A DNA stretch of 55,666 nucleotides. Origin: Pirellula sp. (GTDB taxonomy: Bacteria; Planctomycetota; Planctomycetia; Pirellulales; Lacipirellulaceae). This document shows, one piece after another, positions 25,544 to 33,857 of this stretch; the first letter of the stretch is position 1, and the number at the start of each line of letters is the position of its first letter. The position numbers were made by a program, and so were the translations under genes. The notes beneath the pieces are model-generated. The model was not told the DNA's origin, did not search any database, and saw nothing but the letters and a program-made list of their open reading frames with translations. The DNA is taken from the NCBI GenBank assembly GCA_013822725.1, contig PNKX01000028.1, positions 1 to 55,666 on the forward strand. Reading direction: 5' to 3'.

Positions 25544-25577
25544 TCCCTCCCCTAGCCCCTCCCTTCGAGGGAGGGGG
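25544..25577. repeat. CCCTCCCC palindromic repeat, intergenic copy
   Basis: CCCTCCCCTAGCCCCTCCC followed by TTCGAGGGAGGGGGA forms a G/C-rich hairpin. The same element, longer and in frame, lies inside the BlaR1-like gene at 36603-36705. Confidence 0.7.
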
Positions 25578-25587
25578 ACACTTACGC

Positions 25588-25839
25588 TCAGCCGCCGACG
25601 TAGGGCATCAAGCCCATGAAGCGTGCCCGCTTGATCGCCTTGGCGACCGCGTGCTGGCTCGAAGCGTGGCAACCAGTCTTGCGGCGGCTGACGATGCGGC
25701 CGTGACGGTTGGTCAGCTTGCTCAGCAGGTCGAGGTCCTTGTAGTCGATGAACATCGGCCGGGGACGAATGCCGTCGACGCAGACGGGGTCTCTCTTCAC
25801 AACGCGGCGGGTCGAAGTCGGTTTGCGCTCGGGAATCAT
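25588..25839 (-). CDS. rpsR: Small-subunit ribosomal protein bS18
   Basis: An 83-residue protein matching bS18 over its conserved core: FIDYKDLDLLSKLTNRHGRIVSRRKTG followed by AVAKAIKRARFMGLMPYV. It binds bS6 in the platform of the 30S subunit. The zinc-type cysteine set of many S18 proteins (CPFC...C) is reduced to two cysteines (in DPVCVDG and GCHASS), so metal binding is doubtful. Unlike most genomes it is not next to rpsF, ssb or rplI, suggesting either a relocated gene or a second paralogue. The start ATG has no obvious ribosome binding site. Confidence 0.93.
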   Translation of the reverse strand: MIPERKPTSTRRVVKRDPVCVDGIRPRPMFIDYKDLDLLSKLTNRHGRIVSRRKTGCHASSQHAVAKAIKRARFMGLMPYVGG

Positions 25840-26007
25840 ATCGGAACGTACAACAGTTGATCGGTGGTCGCGGCCGAACGCTCGGCCAGCGGAGCCCTGT
25901 ATTGTAGCGAGGGCTGGGCGGGACGCAAGGTGCTTTGTGGGCGGGAGTTGCGTGGTTTTTGACCAGGATTGCCGCCGCTCGGGCGGGTCAGCGACCCGCC
26001 GTTATGG

Positions 26008-26685
26008 CTACGCAACGCGCTCGAAGGGAAGGTGAATCCAGGCCTCTTGGGCAGGCGACGTGGCGGGGAGGCGGTATTCGTATTCGACCACCATCCGGGT
26101 CAACTCAGCCACCGAATCGGCCTGCATTACGTCGAAGATGCGGCGGCGACGGTTTTCAACCGTGCGGAGGCTGACGTCGAGCCGCTTGGCCATGGTGCGG
26201 TTTTTCGAACCTTCCATGATCAGCCGCAAAACCTCGCGATCTTGCGGCGACAGTCGCTTGAAGCGTTCTTCGAGCTCCTGCTGACGGCGATTGCGGCTGA
26301 CTTCGCTGAGGCTGCGAGTGATGGCTTCTTGGATGAAGCCCCAAAGCTCGTCGTCGCGGAACGGCTTGTCGAGAACGGCGACGGCGCCGCGACGAAGGGC
26401 CCGGACGGTCGTGGCGGTCTCGGCGTGGGCGGTGACGATGATCACCGGCAGCGTCGAGGAGCGTTCGTTGAGGCGTTGGAGCACTTCCATGCCGTCGACG
26501 CCGCTCATGCGGAGGTCGGTGATGACGCAACCGACCTGGTCGTCGGCGACCTCTAGCAGCGAATCGAGGAATTCTCGCGGGTTTTGGAAGGTACGCACCT
26601 CGTAGTTGAAGGTTCGTACGAGTTCAGAGACGGCTCGCCCCGATTGGGCGTCATCGTCGATTACGAAAACGACAGGTTCGGACAT
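26008..26685 (-). CDS. FixJ/NarL-type two-component response regulator
   Basis: A 225-residue regulator: receiver domain (about 1-125, with acidic pocket IDDD, phospho-acceptor Asp in VITDLRMSG, Thr in IIVTAH and Lys in DKPFRDDEL), a helical linker, and a LuxR-type DNA-binding domain (LSPQDREVLRLIMEGSKNRTMAKRLDVSLRTVENRRRRIFDVM). The ATG at 26685 starts the receiver domain; a longer frame to 26784 adds 33 unrelated residues. It resembles the next regulator but lies 396 bases away with its own spacer. It may be activated by the kinase at 27714 or an unlinked one. Confidence 0.9.
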   Translation of the reverse strand: MSEPVVFVIDDDAQSGRAVSELVRTFNYEVRTFQNPREFLDSLLEVADDQVGCVITDLRMSGVDGMEVLQRLNERSSTLPVIIVTAHAETATTVRALRRGAVAVLDKPFRDDELWGFIQEAITRSLSEVSRNRRQQELEERFKRLSPQDREVLRLIMEGSKNRTMAKRLDVSLRTVENRRRRIFDVMQADSVAELTRMVVEYEYRLPATSPAQEAWIHLPFERVA

Positions 26686-26850
26686 CTCATGGACTGGCTG
26701 GACTTGACTCCGTGATTCAAGGAGCTGTGCCAACTCGGCGCCGTCGCGACGGGAGCGACGGCTAGTAATGGGCGGGAGAGACATGGCATGGCCCTAAGGT
26801 GGGATTGCGACCGCTTGCATGAGCGATGCAGGGTGGTCGCCAAGGACCAA

Positions 26851-26866
26851 TGCAATATTACAACCA
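26851..26866 (-). promoter_or_regulatory. Weak sigma-54-like element in the 26686-27081 spacer
   Basis: Minus-strand TGGTTGTAATATTGCA has GG-N10-GC spacing and a full TTGCA, but the CACG part is absent. It would give a leader of about 150 bases to the regulator at 26685. Nothing else in this 396-base spacer was identified. Confidence 0.25.
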
Positions 26867-27081
26867 TCGGCAAGACGGAGTATCCGCAGAAACCGTCGAT
26901 GCCGTGCGGCTTGCCGCAGCGACGTGACGCATTTGGCGGGGGCGATTTTGAGATACTGCCAGATGCGCAGGCTATGGCCGCGAATAGGCCGGGAAGCTTT
27001 GGCGCCATCGAAGAGATCGATGCAATTTGAAAAGCGATGGACTAACCAGGCGATTGGCGGGCGCGCTGAATGCGCTTGCAT

Positions 27082-27717
27082 TCAACTCGCTGCGGGCGGC
27101 TTCGATTCGCCTTCGATGGCCACCACCATGCGAACGAGTTCCGCGAGCGAGTCGGCGCCCATCTTCTGGAAGACGTTCTGGCGGTGAAGTTCGACGGTGC
27201 GGAGGCTGACGTCGAGACGCTTGGCAATGATTTTGTTGGCTTCGCCGGCGGCGACGTGCGCGAGGACGTCGCGTTCTTTCGGCGTCAAGCTCTCGTAGCG
27301 GCTGCGGATTTCGTCGACGCCTGCTTGCACGGCGTGCAAGCGGCGGTCGGCGGCGAGACCGTCGCGAATCGCCTCCCACAATTCGTCGTCGCGGCACGGT
27401 TTCTCAAGTAACGTCAGGGCGCCGTTACGCATTGCGCGGACGGTGCCGGGAGTGGTGGCGAAGCCGGTGAGGACGACCACCGAGACGTCGACGCCGCGGC
27501 GAATCAATTCTTCCTGAAGTTCGAGGCCGCTCATGCCGATCATGCGGACGTCAGTGACCAAACAAGCTGGCCGACGGCCATCGTAATTGGCGAGGAACTC
27601 CTCGGCCGAGTTGAAGCCGAACGTGGTCACGCCCATCGCCTCGATGAGCGTCGTGACGGCCTTGCGGGCTTGGGCGTCGTCGTCGACGACGTAGACGGCA
27701 GACTGATCGTCGCTCAC
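27082..27717 (-). CDS. FixJ-type response regulator coupled to the PAS kinase
   Basis: A 211-residue regulator with receiver domain (VVDDD pocket, phospho-acceptor Asp in LVTDVRMIG, Thr in VVLTGF, Lys in EKPCRDDEL) and a LuxR-type helix-turn-helix (LTPKERDVLAHVAAGEANKIIAKRLDVSLRTVELHRQNVF). The start codon overlaps the stop of the kinase by four bases, so it is the kinase's translation-coupled partner. It shares about the same layout as the regulator at 26008. FixJ-type proteins usually activate transcription when phosphorylated. Confidence 0.92.
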   Translation of the reverse strand: MSDDQSAVYVVDDDAQARKAVTTLIEAMGVTTFGFNSAEEFLANYDGRRPACLVTDVRMIGMSGLELQEELIRRGVDVSVVVLTGFATTPGTVRAMRNGALTLLEKPCRDDELWEAIRDGLAADRRLHAVQAGVDEIRSRYESLTPKERDVLAHVAAGEANKIIAKRLDVSLRTVELHRQNVFQKMGADSLAELVRMVVAIEGESKPPAAS

Positions 27718-29726
27718 GAGTTTCCTCCCGTCGCTGGCAGGGATAAGTTGAAGGTCATGCCGGGGCCGGCATCATTCCGCTCGGCGCGAAGCTCGCCGCC
27801 GTGGGCCTCGGCAATGCTTTTGCAGAGCACGAGCCCCATTCCCATGCCTTCGTTCTTCGTGGTATAGAAGGCCTCGAAAAGTCGGTGCATCTCGGCGTCG
27901 TCAACGCCGCTGCCGGCATCTTTGACGGCCAGCGTGAGCGCACCAGATTCGAGCGACGTTCGCACAAGCAAGATCTTGTCGACGGCAGGCGTCTGCTCCA
28001 TTGCTTCGCAGCCGTTCATCAACAGATTAACGACAAGTTGCTCAAGCTGAATCCGATCTCCCAAGGTAATCGGCAAACCATCGGCAAGGTCGAGCCGTAG
28101 CTTTGTAGAACTCCGCCGGATTTCATACCCCGCCAACTCGGTCGCTTCGCGCACGACGTCGTTCATCGAGAGCGCTTCCAGTTCGAACGGCTGCGACTTC
28201 GTGAAATCTCGCAGTCGACGGATAATCTGAACCGTGCGGGTAATGGCGTCAGAAATCTCCGAACTGCATTCGATGGCTTTGTCGATCTTCTCTCTACCGC
28301 CCAATTGGAGATTGCGTCGGGCCGCTTCGGCAAACGTTTTGGCGGCATGGAGCGGCTGGTTGATCTCATGCGCGATGCCAGCGACCATTTCGCCCATCGT
28401 CGCGAGTCGCGAAAGGTGAGCGAGGTGAACTTCCTTCTGGCGGAGCATGTCAGCGGCGGCCTTTAATGCGGTCACGTCGCGACCGACCGACTGGAAGTGA
28501 TCAATCTGCCCTTGATCGTCGAACTTGGCGCGGGTGTTCCACTGCACCCAGGGAAAGCTGCCGTCGCGACGGAGAACGCGGATTTCATACGTCGTTGAAG
28601 GCTTGTCTGTCGATACCGAATCCATCGCCTCCTGGAAAGCCGCCTGGTCCTCGAGATGAATCGTCGGAACGAACGTCGTGCCAATGAGATCGGCAGGGGT
28701 CACGCTATGAAAGCGAGCGAAGGCTTCGTTGACGAACGTCCTCGTGCCGTCGGGTTTCCACCGGACGACGAAATCATTGAGCGTTTCAACGACGTCGCGG
28801 TAACGGGCTTCGCTCGCGCGGAGATCCTCGTACATGCGCTGCATCTCGTCGGTGCGAAGCGCGACGCGGCGTTCAAGATCGTCCTTCAGTTCGCGGATCT
28901 GTCGGTTCGCGGCGTCGGCTTCGGTGACGTCCTTACTGATCCCCTCCACCGATGCGAGCTTACCGTCTAATGCAAAGACGGGGCGCTCGTTGATTTCCAT
29001 CGCTCGGACGCTGCCGTCGCGATGGCGGACCTCGATGACAATGCTTTGCGATGGCTTGCCTTCCTCCGATTCACGAACGAAGCGGTCGACCACTTGACGC
29101 CCGTGAGCCGGGTCGGCGTAAGCGTCGCGGGCATAGGTGCCGATCAGTTCCTCTGGCTCGTAGCCGAGGACTTTTTTCACCGACGGACTGACGTAGGTGA
29201 TCATCCCTTTGGCGTCGCGGGCGTAAATGATGTAGTCGGTGCGCAGGCCCTCGACGAGCCGGCGGTACTTCCGCTCGCTCTGTCGGAGCGACAGCAAAGT
29301 CTCCACTCGAGAAGTGGCGTCGTAGACCATGAATTCGCGGCCGACGAAGCCATGTTCGCCGACGACTTCGCGTTCGCGCGCCCAAAGAAACGCCATGCGA
29401 CCGTCAGCTCGCCGACCAACCGTCCTTTTCAACCCCGGAGGGTCTGTGGAGGAGAAGCGATCAGAAACTTCAAGGTAGCGCACGCGCATGGGATGGTCGA
29501 CGTCGAAAAACTCGCGGTAATCTTTGCCGATGAGGTCTTCTGGCCGATGCCCCATCATGCGGCGTACGGAGTCCGAGACGAAGTTGATGTTCTGATTCAG
29601 GTCGACGCGGAAGAAGAAGTGCTCTGCTTGCAGGAGCTCATTCCAGGCGTCGTAATTGAACGGCGGCAACGACTGCGGAACCGTCGCCACGGCGTCGTGC
29701 GCATGTTGCGATTGATTAAAAGGCAT
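27714..29726 (-). CDS. PAS-domain sensor histidine kinase, FixL-like
   Basis: A 670-residue kinase without membrane helices. Three PAS domains are visible (starting near FRVDLNQNINFVSDSVRRMMG, YIIYARDAKGMITYVSPSVKK and FVVRWKPDGTRTFVNEAFARF), the last two with PAC-like tails. The H-box is MGEMVAGIAHEINQPLHAAK, characteristic of FixL/DctB-type (HisKA) kinases. ATP-binding boxes follow: NLLMNGCEAM, KDAGSGVDD and GMGMGLVLCKSIAEAHGG. It is probably cytosolic and senses redox, gas or a small ligand; a heme-binding histidine cannot be assigned by eye. The ATG at 29726 precedes the first domain; a longer frame to 29795 is possible. Confidence 0.92.
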   Translation of the reverse strand: MPFNQSQHAHDAVATVPQSLPPFNYDAWNELLQAEHFFFRVDLNQNINFVSDSVRRMMGHRPEDLIGKDYREFFDVDHPMRVRYLEVSDRFSSTDPPGLKRTVGRRADGRMAFLWAREREVVGEHGFVGREFMVYDATSRVETLLSLRQSERKYRRLVEGLRTDYIIYARDAKGMITYVSPSVKKVLGYEPEELIGTYARDAYADPAHGRQVVDRFVRESEEGKPSQSIVIEVRHRDGSVRAMEINERPVFALDGKLASVEGISKDVTEADAANRQIRELKDDLERRVALRTDEMQRMYEDLRASEARYRDVVETLNDFVVRWKPDGTRTFVNEAFARFHSVTPADLIGTTFVPTIHLEDQAAFQEAMDSVSTDKPSTTYEIRVLRRDGSFPWVQWNTRAKFDDQGQIDHFQSVGRDVTALKAAADMLRQKEVHLAHLSRLATMGEMVAGIAHEINQPLHAAKTFAEAARRNLQLGGREKIDKAIECSSEISDAITRTVQIIRRLRDFTKSQPFELEALSMNDVVREATELAGYEIRRSSTKLRLDLADGLPITLGDRIQLEQLVVNLLMNGCEAMEQTPAVDKILLVRTSLESGALTLAVKDAGSGVDDAEMHRLFEAFYTTKNEGMGMGLVLCKSIAEAHGGELRAERNDAGPGMTFNLSLPATGGNS

Positions 29727-29958
29727 GGCAAACCGGCGCTGGAATGGGAGATGCCTTGCAACCGCCTGTAGGCTGGCGGAAGTTCTCTGCAACATTCATT
29801 CTACCGACAAGCTATCGACAAGATGCCACTCAGTGCATGGGGCTTATTTTGACGCGTTCGAAGGCACTAGCAACTATATTCACGGCAAATATCCCGCAAT
29901 CGGGAAAGATCTATGCGGCGCGAGGCAGTTCGGGCGCGATTGCGGGTCAAGCGGACGG

Positions 29959-31242
29959 TTAGACTAAGCGGCTATAAAGATCACGAGTCGCCTCCGCCAT
30001 CCGGGCGGCGTGGTAGCGATCGGCCACCGCCTGTTGGCCGCGACGGCCAAGTTCGGCGGCGTGTTCAGGTTGCTTTAAGAGTTTGAGAAGCTGTGCGGCG
30101 AGGCTCTCAGCGTCGAGCGGTTCATGAAGCAGCCCGCCGCCGGCGTCGGCGATCATTTCGGGAAACGCGCCGTGGGCCGGCAGCACGACGGGGGTCGCGT
30201 TGGCCCAGGCTTCCAGCACCGGAAGCCCCTTGCTCTCGCGGTAGACCGTCGGGAGAGCCAGAATATCGAGCGATTGGAGAAATTCGATCTTTTGCGCGCG
30301 ATCAAGTTCGCCGTGATAGGTGAAGCGGCTGGCCAACGGTCCGCGGGCGACGCGGCGCTCGACGTCGGCCAGGTACTGACGATCGCCCCCGCCGAGATAG
30401 CCGGCGGCGTGGATTTCGAAGGGCGGTGCGTCCAGGACGGTGAGCTTTTCGGCCGCTTCGATGAGGACGTGTAACCCCTTGTCGTGGCAGATCCGCGCGA
30501 AGAAGCCGATGCGGCGCGGGGCGTCGGATGAACGGGGCTTGGGGTTGCCGTGCCCGGCGAGGTCGAGGCCGTGCGGAATCACTTCGATCCGCTCACGCGG
30601 CACATCCATGTAGTCGGCCATGAAGTCGGCGTAATAGCCGTTCAGGGCGACGAACGCAGTCACATCAGCGGCGCGCTCGCGGAGGAGTTGACGTGCTTGC
30701 TCATAGTAGGGGGGCGTTAGCTTTTCGAGAAAGATGTCTTCGCCCGAGAGGGAGCAGACGATCGGCGGGCCGCCGCGGTCGCGGATCAGCCGCGCCAGGC
30801 CGAGCATCATCGAATTGGAAAGGTGAACGACGTCGGGCTTTACCTCGTCGACGAGCCAATCGACGAGTTTTTCAAGCTCCTTACGCTGGTTCCCTTGCTC
30901 GCCTTGAAGCATCGAGACGGTCATGTCGCCGAGCTTGGAGGCGTCGACGCTCGCCGCGTTCTTTGTCGCTAAACGGAGCAAGGCGGGATGGTCGAGCCAG
31001 CCGTCGAGCCAACGCGGCGTGCGGCGGAAGATGGGAAACTTCTGCTGCAGGTAGGCGTTGATCCCGCCGTAGAAGACGCGGGGTTCGCTGACGTCGACTT
31101 CGTCGGTACGGATCGGGGTGTAGATCGGCGCCAGGATGACGTCTTCGCCCAGTTTTAGCAGCGCAGCGGCGAGCGTGTTGTCGTGCAGACAACTCCCGCA
31201 GTACATGCCGGCGGCCCCGGCGGCGAGGTAGGCGATGCGCAT
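29959..31242 (-). CDS. Glycosyltransferase family 4
   Basis: A 427-residue GT-B fold enzyme. The N-terminal acceptor domain opens MRIAYLAAGAAGMYCGSCLHDNTLAAAL. The C-terminal domain has RRIGFFARICHDKGLHVLIEA (GT4 start of the nucleotide-sugar domain) and the E-x7-E-type motif ESKGLPVLEAWANATPVV, ending with the usual helical tail. It transfers a hexose from a nucleotide sugar to an unknown acceptor, at the cytoplasmic membrane or in the cytosol. It starts 30 bases after the flavoprotein stop and probably belongs to that operon, suggesting glycosylation of its product. Confidence 0.88.
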   Translation of the reverse strand: MRIAYLAAGAAGMYCGSCLHDNTLAAALLKLGEDVILAPIYTPIRTDEVDVSEPRVFYGGINAYLQQKFPIFRRTPRWLDGWLDHPALLRLATKNAASVDASKLGDMTVSMLQGEQGNQRKELEKLVDWLVDEVKPDVVHLSNSMMLGLARLIRDRGGPPIVCSLSGEDIFLEKLTPPYYEQARQLLRERAADVTAFVALNGYYADFMADYMDVPRERIEVIPHGLDLAGHGNPKPRSSDAPRRIGFFARICHDKGLHVLIEAAEKLTVLDAPPFEIHAAGYLGGGDRQYLADVERRVARGPLASRFTYHGELDRAQKIEFLQSLDILALPTVYRESKGLPVLEAWANATPVVLPAHGAFPEMIADAGGGLLHEPLDAESLAAQLLKLLKQPEHAAELGRRGQQAVADRYHAARMAEATRDLYSRLV

Positions 31243-31272
31243 GCGGGAACGACGTTCTCCTGCGGGCTGGTT

Positions 31273-32607
31273 CTAAGCAAGGGCCGGGACGTCGGCGTCT
31301 TCGGGTTCGGCGTTGGGGTCTTCGGGCGGCAGCTCGTTCTTCATTCGTTCCATGAACGGGTCGAGATCTTTGAAGATCCCGCCGACGCGGTCGTTGAAGA
31401 CGCGGCCGACGAGCAGGTCGGTCAACTCGCCGCGGTGATGGGGGAATTCCTTCACAAACTTCCCAACGCGGAAGCCGCCCGAGTAGAAGGCGTGGACCAG
31501 CTTGCGAACCCAGTTAGTCTTTTCTTTGAAGCCGGGCACCCACTTGCCGAGACGCTCGGCCGAAGGGTCGTTCGCCTTTAAGGCGTCGACGATACACTCC
31601 GAGGCGAGCTCGCCCGACTTGAGGGCGAAGAAGACGCCTGAAGAGTAGACCGGATCAATAAAACCCCACGCGTCGCCCACCAGCGTCCAGCCGTCGCCGG
31701 CGGAGCGGTCGGTGAGATACGAAAACTCCTTAGCGACGACGAGTTCATCCACCTGCGTCGCCCCTTCCATCCGCCATTGCAGGGCAGGGCACTTCTCGAC
31801 TTCCTGGAAGAAGATCTCCGCCGGCGTCCCGCGGCCTTTCAGCATATAGTCGTTATCCCCCACGACGCCGATGCTCACGACGTCGTCGGCCTGCGGGATG
31901 TACCAGAACCAACTCTTCCGCTGGCTGGTGTGGAGGACGATCGTATAAACGCCGCCATGTTCGGTATCGCGTTTGGCGCCTTTGAAGTGCCCCCAAATGG
32001 CCGCCTTCTTCAGGTCGGGATTCACGCGGCGGAGGCCGAGCTTGCTGGAAAGGATCGCCGACTGGCCCGTGGCGTCGACGACGACTTTCGAGCGGATTTC
32101 ACGCGTCTCGGTCGTGCCGTCTGCATTGGTAAACTGCAGCTTCGCGCCGACGGCGCGCTCGCCTTCCATGAGGACGTCGAGCACCCGCACGCCCTGGACC
32201 GCGTCAGCGCCATTCTCGGCGGCGGTATCGAACAACAGCTGGTCGAACTCGGGGCGAGGGACATGCCAGGTCTCGCTCCACTCGTTCGGGTCGTTCCAGC
32301 GAAACAGAAACGGCGCCGACTCGCGGCCGGCGTGGTTCACGAACTGGACGCCGACTTTCTTGGCGTAGCCGCTTTGCTTGAGCTTATCGAGAATACCCAG
32401 CTTCTCGAACACGAAGTAAATGTCGGGCATGAGCGACTCGCCGACGTGGCGGCGCGGGAAGCGCTCGCGTTCGACCAGCAGCACGCTGAAGCCGGCCTTC
32501 GCTACGAGGGTTGCGGTCGTCGAACCCGACGGGCCGGCGCCCATGACGATGCAGTCGTACGCGTCCTTCAATTCCGCGGGCGATTTCTCAAGCGTGCAGT
32601 GGCTCAT
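31273..32607 (-). CDS. Flavin-dependent halogenase-like oxidoreductase
   Basis: A 444-residue FAD protein. Residues ~17-45 form the dinucleotide fold (CIVMGAGPSGSTTATLVAKAG). VGESLMP near 56 and the second FAD motif GDAWGFIDPVYSSGVFFAL (about 315-335) are typical of PltA/CmlS-type halogenases and close relatives. The halogenase signature W-x-W-x-I-P appears as WFWYIP. Trp- or phenol-halogenation, or a related oxygenation or reduction, are the candidate reactions; the halogenase lysine is not certain. It overlaps the upstream chorismate-lyase-like gene by four bases (ATGA), so the two act in one pathway. Cytosolic. Confidence 0.82.
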   Translation of the reverse strand: MSHCTLEKSPAELKDAYDCIVMGAGPSGSTTATLVAKAGFSVLLVERERFPRRHVGESLMPDIYFVFEKLGILDKLKQSGYAKKVGVQFVNHAGRESAPFLFRWNDPNEWSETWHVPRPEFDQLLFDTAAENGADAVQGVRVLDVLMEGERAVGAKLQFTNADGTTETREIRSKVVVDATGQSAILSSKLGLRRVNPDLKKAAIWGHFKGAKRDTEHGGVYTIVLHTSQRKSWFWYIPQADDVVSIGVVGDNDYMLKGRGTPAEIFFQEVEKCPALQWRMEGATQVDELVVAKEFSYLTDRSAGDGWTLVGDAWGFIDPVYSSGVFFALKSGELASECIVDALKANDPSAERLGKWVPGFKEKTNWVRKLVHAFYSGGFRVGKFVKEFPHHRGELTDLLVGRVFNDRVGGIFKDLDPFMERMKNELPPEDPNAEPEDADVPALA

Positions 32608-33377
32608 GCTCTGACGATCTCCAGGAGTTCTACGGCGGGCCGCCCTTCGACGATGATGCGGGCCGTGCGGCCGTACAGTCGTTCGCTGACGGCGGCGGTT
32701 TGGGTTTCAAGTTTCGCGAGGTTGTAGGCGCTAATCGACGAATCGTCGGTTGCCGCGGGCGCCTGGCCCGCAGGTTGGGGGGCGGGGGGCGCGATTTGGT
32801 AGATCAATCGCCGTCGCAGTTCGGGCCCCGGTTTGATTCGCCAGAGGCGATGTAATTCTACATGGCGCAAGACGTTGTGGCGAATCAGGATCCGCCCCAG
32901 CGGCGTGCCGCGCGATTCGATTTCTTCCCGGACCATTGGCGGTAAGCCTGCCAGATCGATCCGCATGATCCCGAACTGGACAATTCGGCGGCTCCTCCGG
33001 CAGATCAGCAGGCTGGTGCGGCTGTAATAATCGCCGTCGCGATGCTCGTCGAGGACCGCCACGTCGACCATGGAATTGTGAAACGCCTCGACCGTGACGG
33101 TCATGTGGGCGTAGTGGGCCAGCAACGTCTGGTAGTCGGCCGGCATGTCGTCGACGGCGACGAGCCGAAACTCGCCGAGTTCGGCGAGCGTGGGGAAGAA
33201 GGGGGCGGTGATCGTCTCGAGGTGGGGCACGAGAGGATATTGCGAAGGGGGAGGGGGGAAGGCGGAAGGGGATCTTGCGAGGCGAGTGAGTTCCGGCGGA
33301 GCAAGATGAAACCCCGGAGCGCCCCCGTTGATTCTCTCGCGGGGCGGCGTGTCTGCCAAGTCTGTCGTCTCTGCCAT
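32604..33377 (-). CDS. Chorismate-lyase (UbiC/DUF98)-like protein
   Basis: A 257-residue soluble protein. The region from about residue 90 to 185 (FHNSMVDVAVLDEHRDGDYYSRTSLLIC, VQFGIMRIDLAGLPPMVREEIESRGTPLGRIL, RHVELHRLWRI) resembles the chorismate pyruvate-lyase/DUF98 family, with the Arg and the PLGRIL strand of the UbiC fold. UbiC makes 4-hydroxybenzoate from chorismate. Its coupling to a halogenase-like flavoprotein suggests an aromatic product. The N-terminal ~50 residues are proline-rich and partly encoded by a repeat; the start is uncertain (ATG 33377, GTG 33389, or a later GTG). Confidence 0.68.
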   Translation of the reverse strand: MAETTDLADTPPRERINGGAPGFHLAPPELTRLARSPSAFPPPPSQYPLVPHLETITAPFFPTLAELGEFRLVAVDDMPADYQTLLAHYAHMTVTVEAFHNSMVDVAVLDEHRDGDYYSRTSLLICRRSRRIVQFGIMRIDLAGLPPMVREEIESRGTPLGRILIRHNVLRHVELHRLWRIKPGPELRRRLIYQIAPPAPQPAGQAPAATDDSSISAYNLAKLETQTAAVSERLYGRTARIIVEGRPAVELLEIVRA

Positions 33378-33490
33378 GTCTGCCAACACTTATTGGCAGA
33401 CATGGACGATTTCGAACGTGTCGGTTTTTTAACGACTCGGCCAAGGTGGCCATGTCGGCCGTGTCGGCCAAGTGTTTTTTGGCCGACTCG
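33340..33490. repeat. Degenerate GGCCAA/TTGGCC hairpin repeats, copy 2
   Basis: Contains CATGTCGGCCGTGTCGGCC (33451-33469), identical to 271-289, followed by AAGTGTTTTTTGGCCGAC, a 9-bp stem hairpin (GTCGGCCAA/TTGGCCGAC). A diverged unit with CTGCCAAG...TTGGCAGAC at 33354-33411 covers the first codons of the chorismate-lyase-like gene. The spacer 33390-33857 otherwise holds no supported gene. Confidence 0.65.
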
Positions 33491-33769
33491 AGTGAATTTG
33501 CGATCTAGCTTGATAACGCCGCGCGGATCGTCTCCGTTCCCGTCGCCTGTGATCGCCGACGGCCAGCAGGCCTGATGGAGTTCAATTTTCAAAGAGCGCT
33601 AAGCCGCCAGCGGCGGGGGAAATGGCTCGTCGGTGACGAGTCCTTGCGCGATGGCCGTGCGAATCTATTCACCCGTACACTACCATTGTGGGTGGCCGTT
33701 TTCAATAGATCGCTGCGGCGAAACAGCGGGTGGCCGCGACGCTCGCTGTGGCGTGGGGTTGCGCGGGAA

Positions 33770-33844
33770 GGTGTCGGGAGCCTTTTGCCACTGGGGATTA
33801 TGTTTGGCATGGAGACTCCCCAGTGGCAAAAGGCTCCCGACACC
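33770..33844. repeat. Perfect 28-bp inverted repeat with 19-base loop
   Basis: Arms 33770-33797 and 33817-33844 are perfect reverse complements, beginning GGTGTCGGGAGCC and ending GGCTCCCGACACC. The element sits 13 bases beyond the stop of the BlaR1-like gene. No T run follows on either side, so it is more like a mobile palindromic repeat than a terminator, although it could act as one or as an mRNA stabiliser. Confidence 0.9.
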
Positions 33845-33857
33845 GTTGAGGTGCGCG

